Of a stretch of 64,000 bases of DNA, positions 63,748 through 64,000 are shown one piece after another (position 1 is the stretch's first letter; every line of letters begins with the position of its first letter). The notes below the pieces were generated by a model. That model was not told the origin of the DNA, did not search any database, and saw nothing but the letters and a program-made list of their open reading frames with translations. The stretch is from contig JAADGV010000050.1 in assembly GCA_013152205.1 (NCBI GenBank), positions 57,321 through 121,320 of the forward strand, written 5' to 3'. The translations under genes and the position numbers were made by a program. Source of the stretch: Planctomycetota bacterium (GTDB lineage Bacteria; Planctomycetota; Planctomycetia; Pirellulales; Lacipirellulaceae).

Positions 63748-64000
63748 GGCGAGTTTCCTTTTGTGGAGGGGTTGGAAGTGAACTGCTACCAACGGTCTAC
63801 CACGTTTTCAGGGACCGCCACAATCGCGGTGCGGCCTCTGCTCTCTTCCATGTTTTCAACCGTTCGCGTTAGGCGGACTCGCAGGCAAAGTTTACTCCGA
63901 ACGACTGTCGGTGCCACTCAACGCCGTTAACCCTTTTTATTCGGTAAAAAACAAATCTTGATGCGACTGAGCGTTATGGTCCATGCTTTCTTTGCACAAG
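63748..64000 (-). other. IS110 upstream non-coding end, candidate bridge-RNA region (reaches window edge)
   Basis: About 250 bp without a supported gene directly upstream of the transposase. Local pairings are seen on the minus strand, for example ACCGCgattgtgGCGGT and the repeats tggtagaccgttggtagcag. In the IS110 subgroup the bridge RNA comes from this side. The element end may lie here or beyond the window; this is inference from family position. Confidence 0.4.

Noticed and set aside
1-64000. CRISPR array or prophage
   Set aside because: The repeats are dispersed palindromes without regular spacers; no cas, capsid, terminase or integrase genes were seen.

Overview
The window looks like a chromosomal segment of a planctomycete, most likely order Pirellulales. 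The evidence is the family content: a PEP-CTERM protein, a DUF1598 protein, SUMF1-fold secreted proteins, zinc-ribbon/transmembrane proteins, a FlgI-like/HEAT lipoprotein, BldC-type HTH-receiver proteins and many secreted proteins of unknown function. G+C looks moderate (not computed). Genes are mostly monocistronic or in pairs, separated by intergenic regions full of palindromic repeats. This assignment is inference from gene content; no rRNA is present.

Layout. 0-5 kb: the 3' end of a MiaB/MtaB-type tRNA methylthiotransferase, a PEP-CTERM protein, rsmH, and a two-gene unit (secreted protein plus SUMF1-fold protein). 5-7.4 kb: an AbiE-type toxin-antitoxin pair with a recognisable promoter/operator, a perfect 26-bp palindrome and tRNA-Asn. 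7.5-12 kb: a STAS/anti-sigma kinase pair, two small envelope proteins and glmS. 12-19 kb: kdsB, an RmlD-like protein, NUDIX hydrolase, degenerate M50-like membrane protein, HD-GYP protein, ygfZ. 19-31 kb: a LarA-fold protein, a thioredoxin/propeller lipoprotein, a divergent PGK paralogue, a Cys-rich repeat protein, DUF1598, DedA, apbE, glmM-like mutase. 31-43 kb: Skp/OmpH, polyprenyl synthase, moaC, two zinc-ribbon membrane proteins, SUMF1, GH92, prs, GlmU-like uridylyltransferase. 43-53 kb: argB-argD-argF, rnpA-yidD, FlgI/HEAT protein, smc. 53-64 kb: a coupled FAD-oxidoreductase/FMN-binding Fe-S membrane pair, an HTH-receiver protein with a structured leader, a cytidylyltransferase plus CDP-alcohol phosphatidyltransferase pair, a decayed RAYT transposase element and an IS110-family element.

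How genes connect. glmS, the glmM-like gene and the GlmU N-domain gene cover most of UDP-GlcNAc synthesis; kdsB points to Kdo-containing lipopolysaccharide. argBDF is an overlapping arginine unit. ApbE is expected to attach FMN to the two SGAT/TGAT-type motifs of the Fe-S membrane protein at 53.6-55.3 kb, whose start codon overlaps the stop of a secreted FAD oxidoreductase; together they form a plausible extracytoplasmic redox system.

The most unusual signals are non-coding: (i) two different repeated leader sequences that sit across the start codons of genes (rsmH/GlmU-like, and a SUMF1 gene/an orphan copy) and seem to supply N-terminal codons; (ii) a 115-130-bp palindromic element with terminal inverted repeats; (iii) a family of ~160-bp palindromes built on the word ccacggagtcacgg; (iv) a RAYT gene with two in-frame TAG codons between 24-bp inverted repeats; (v) a branched structured leader upstream of the HTH-receiver gene. 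No CRISPR array, rRNA or prophage was seen.
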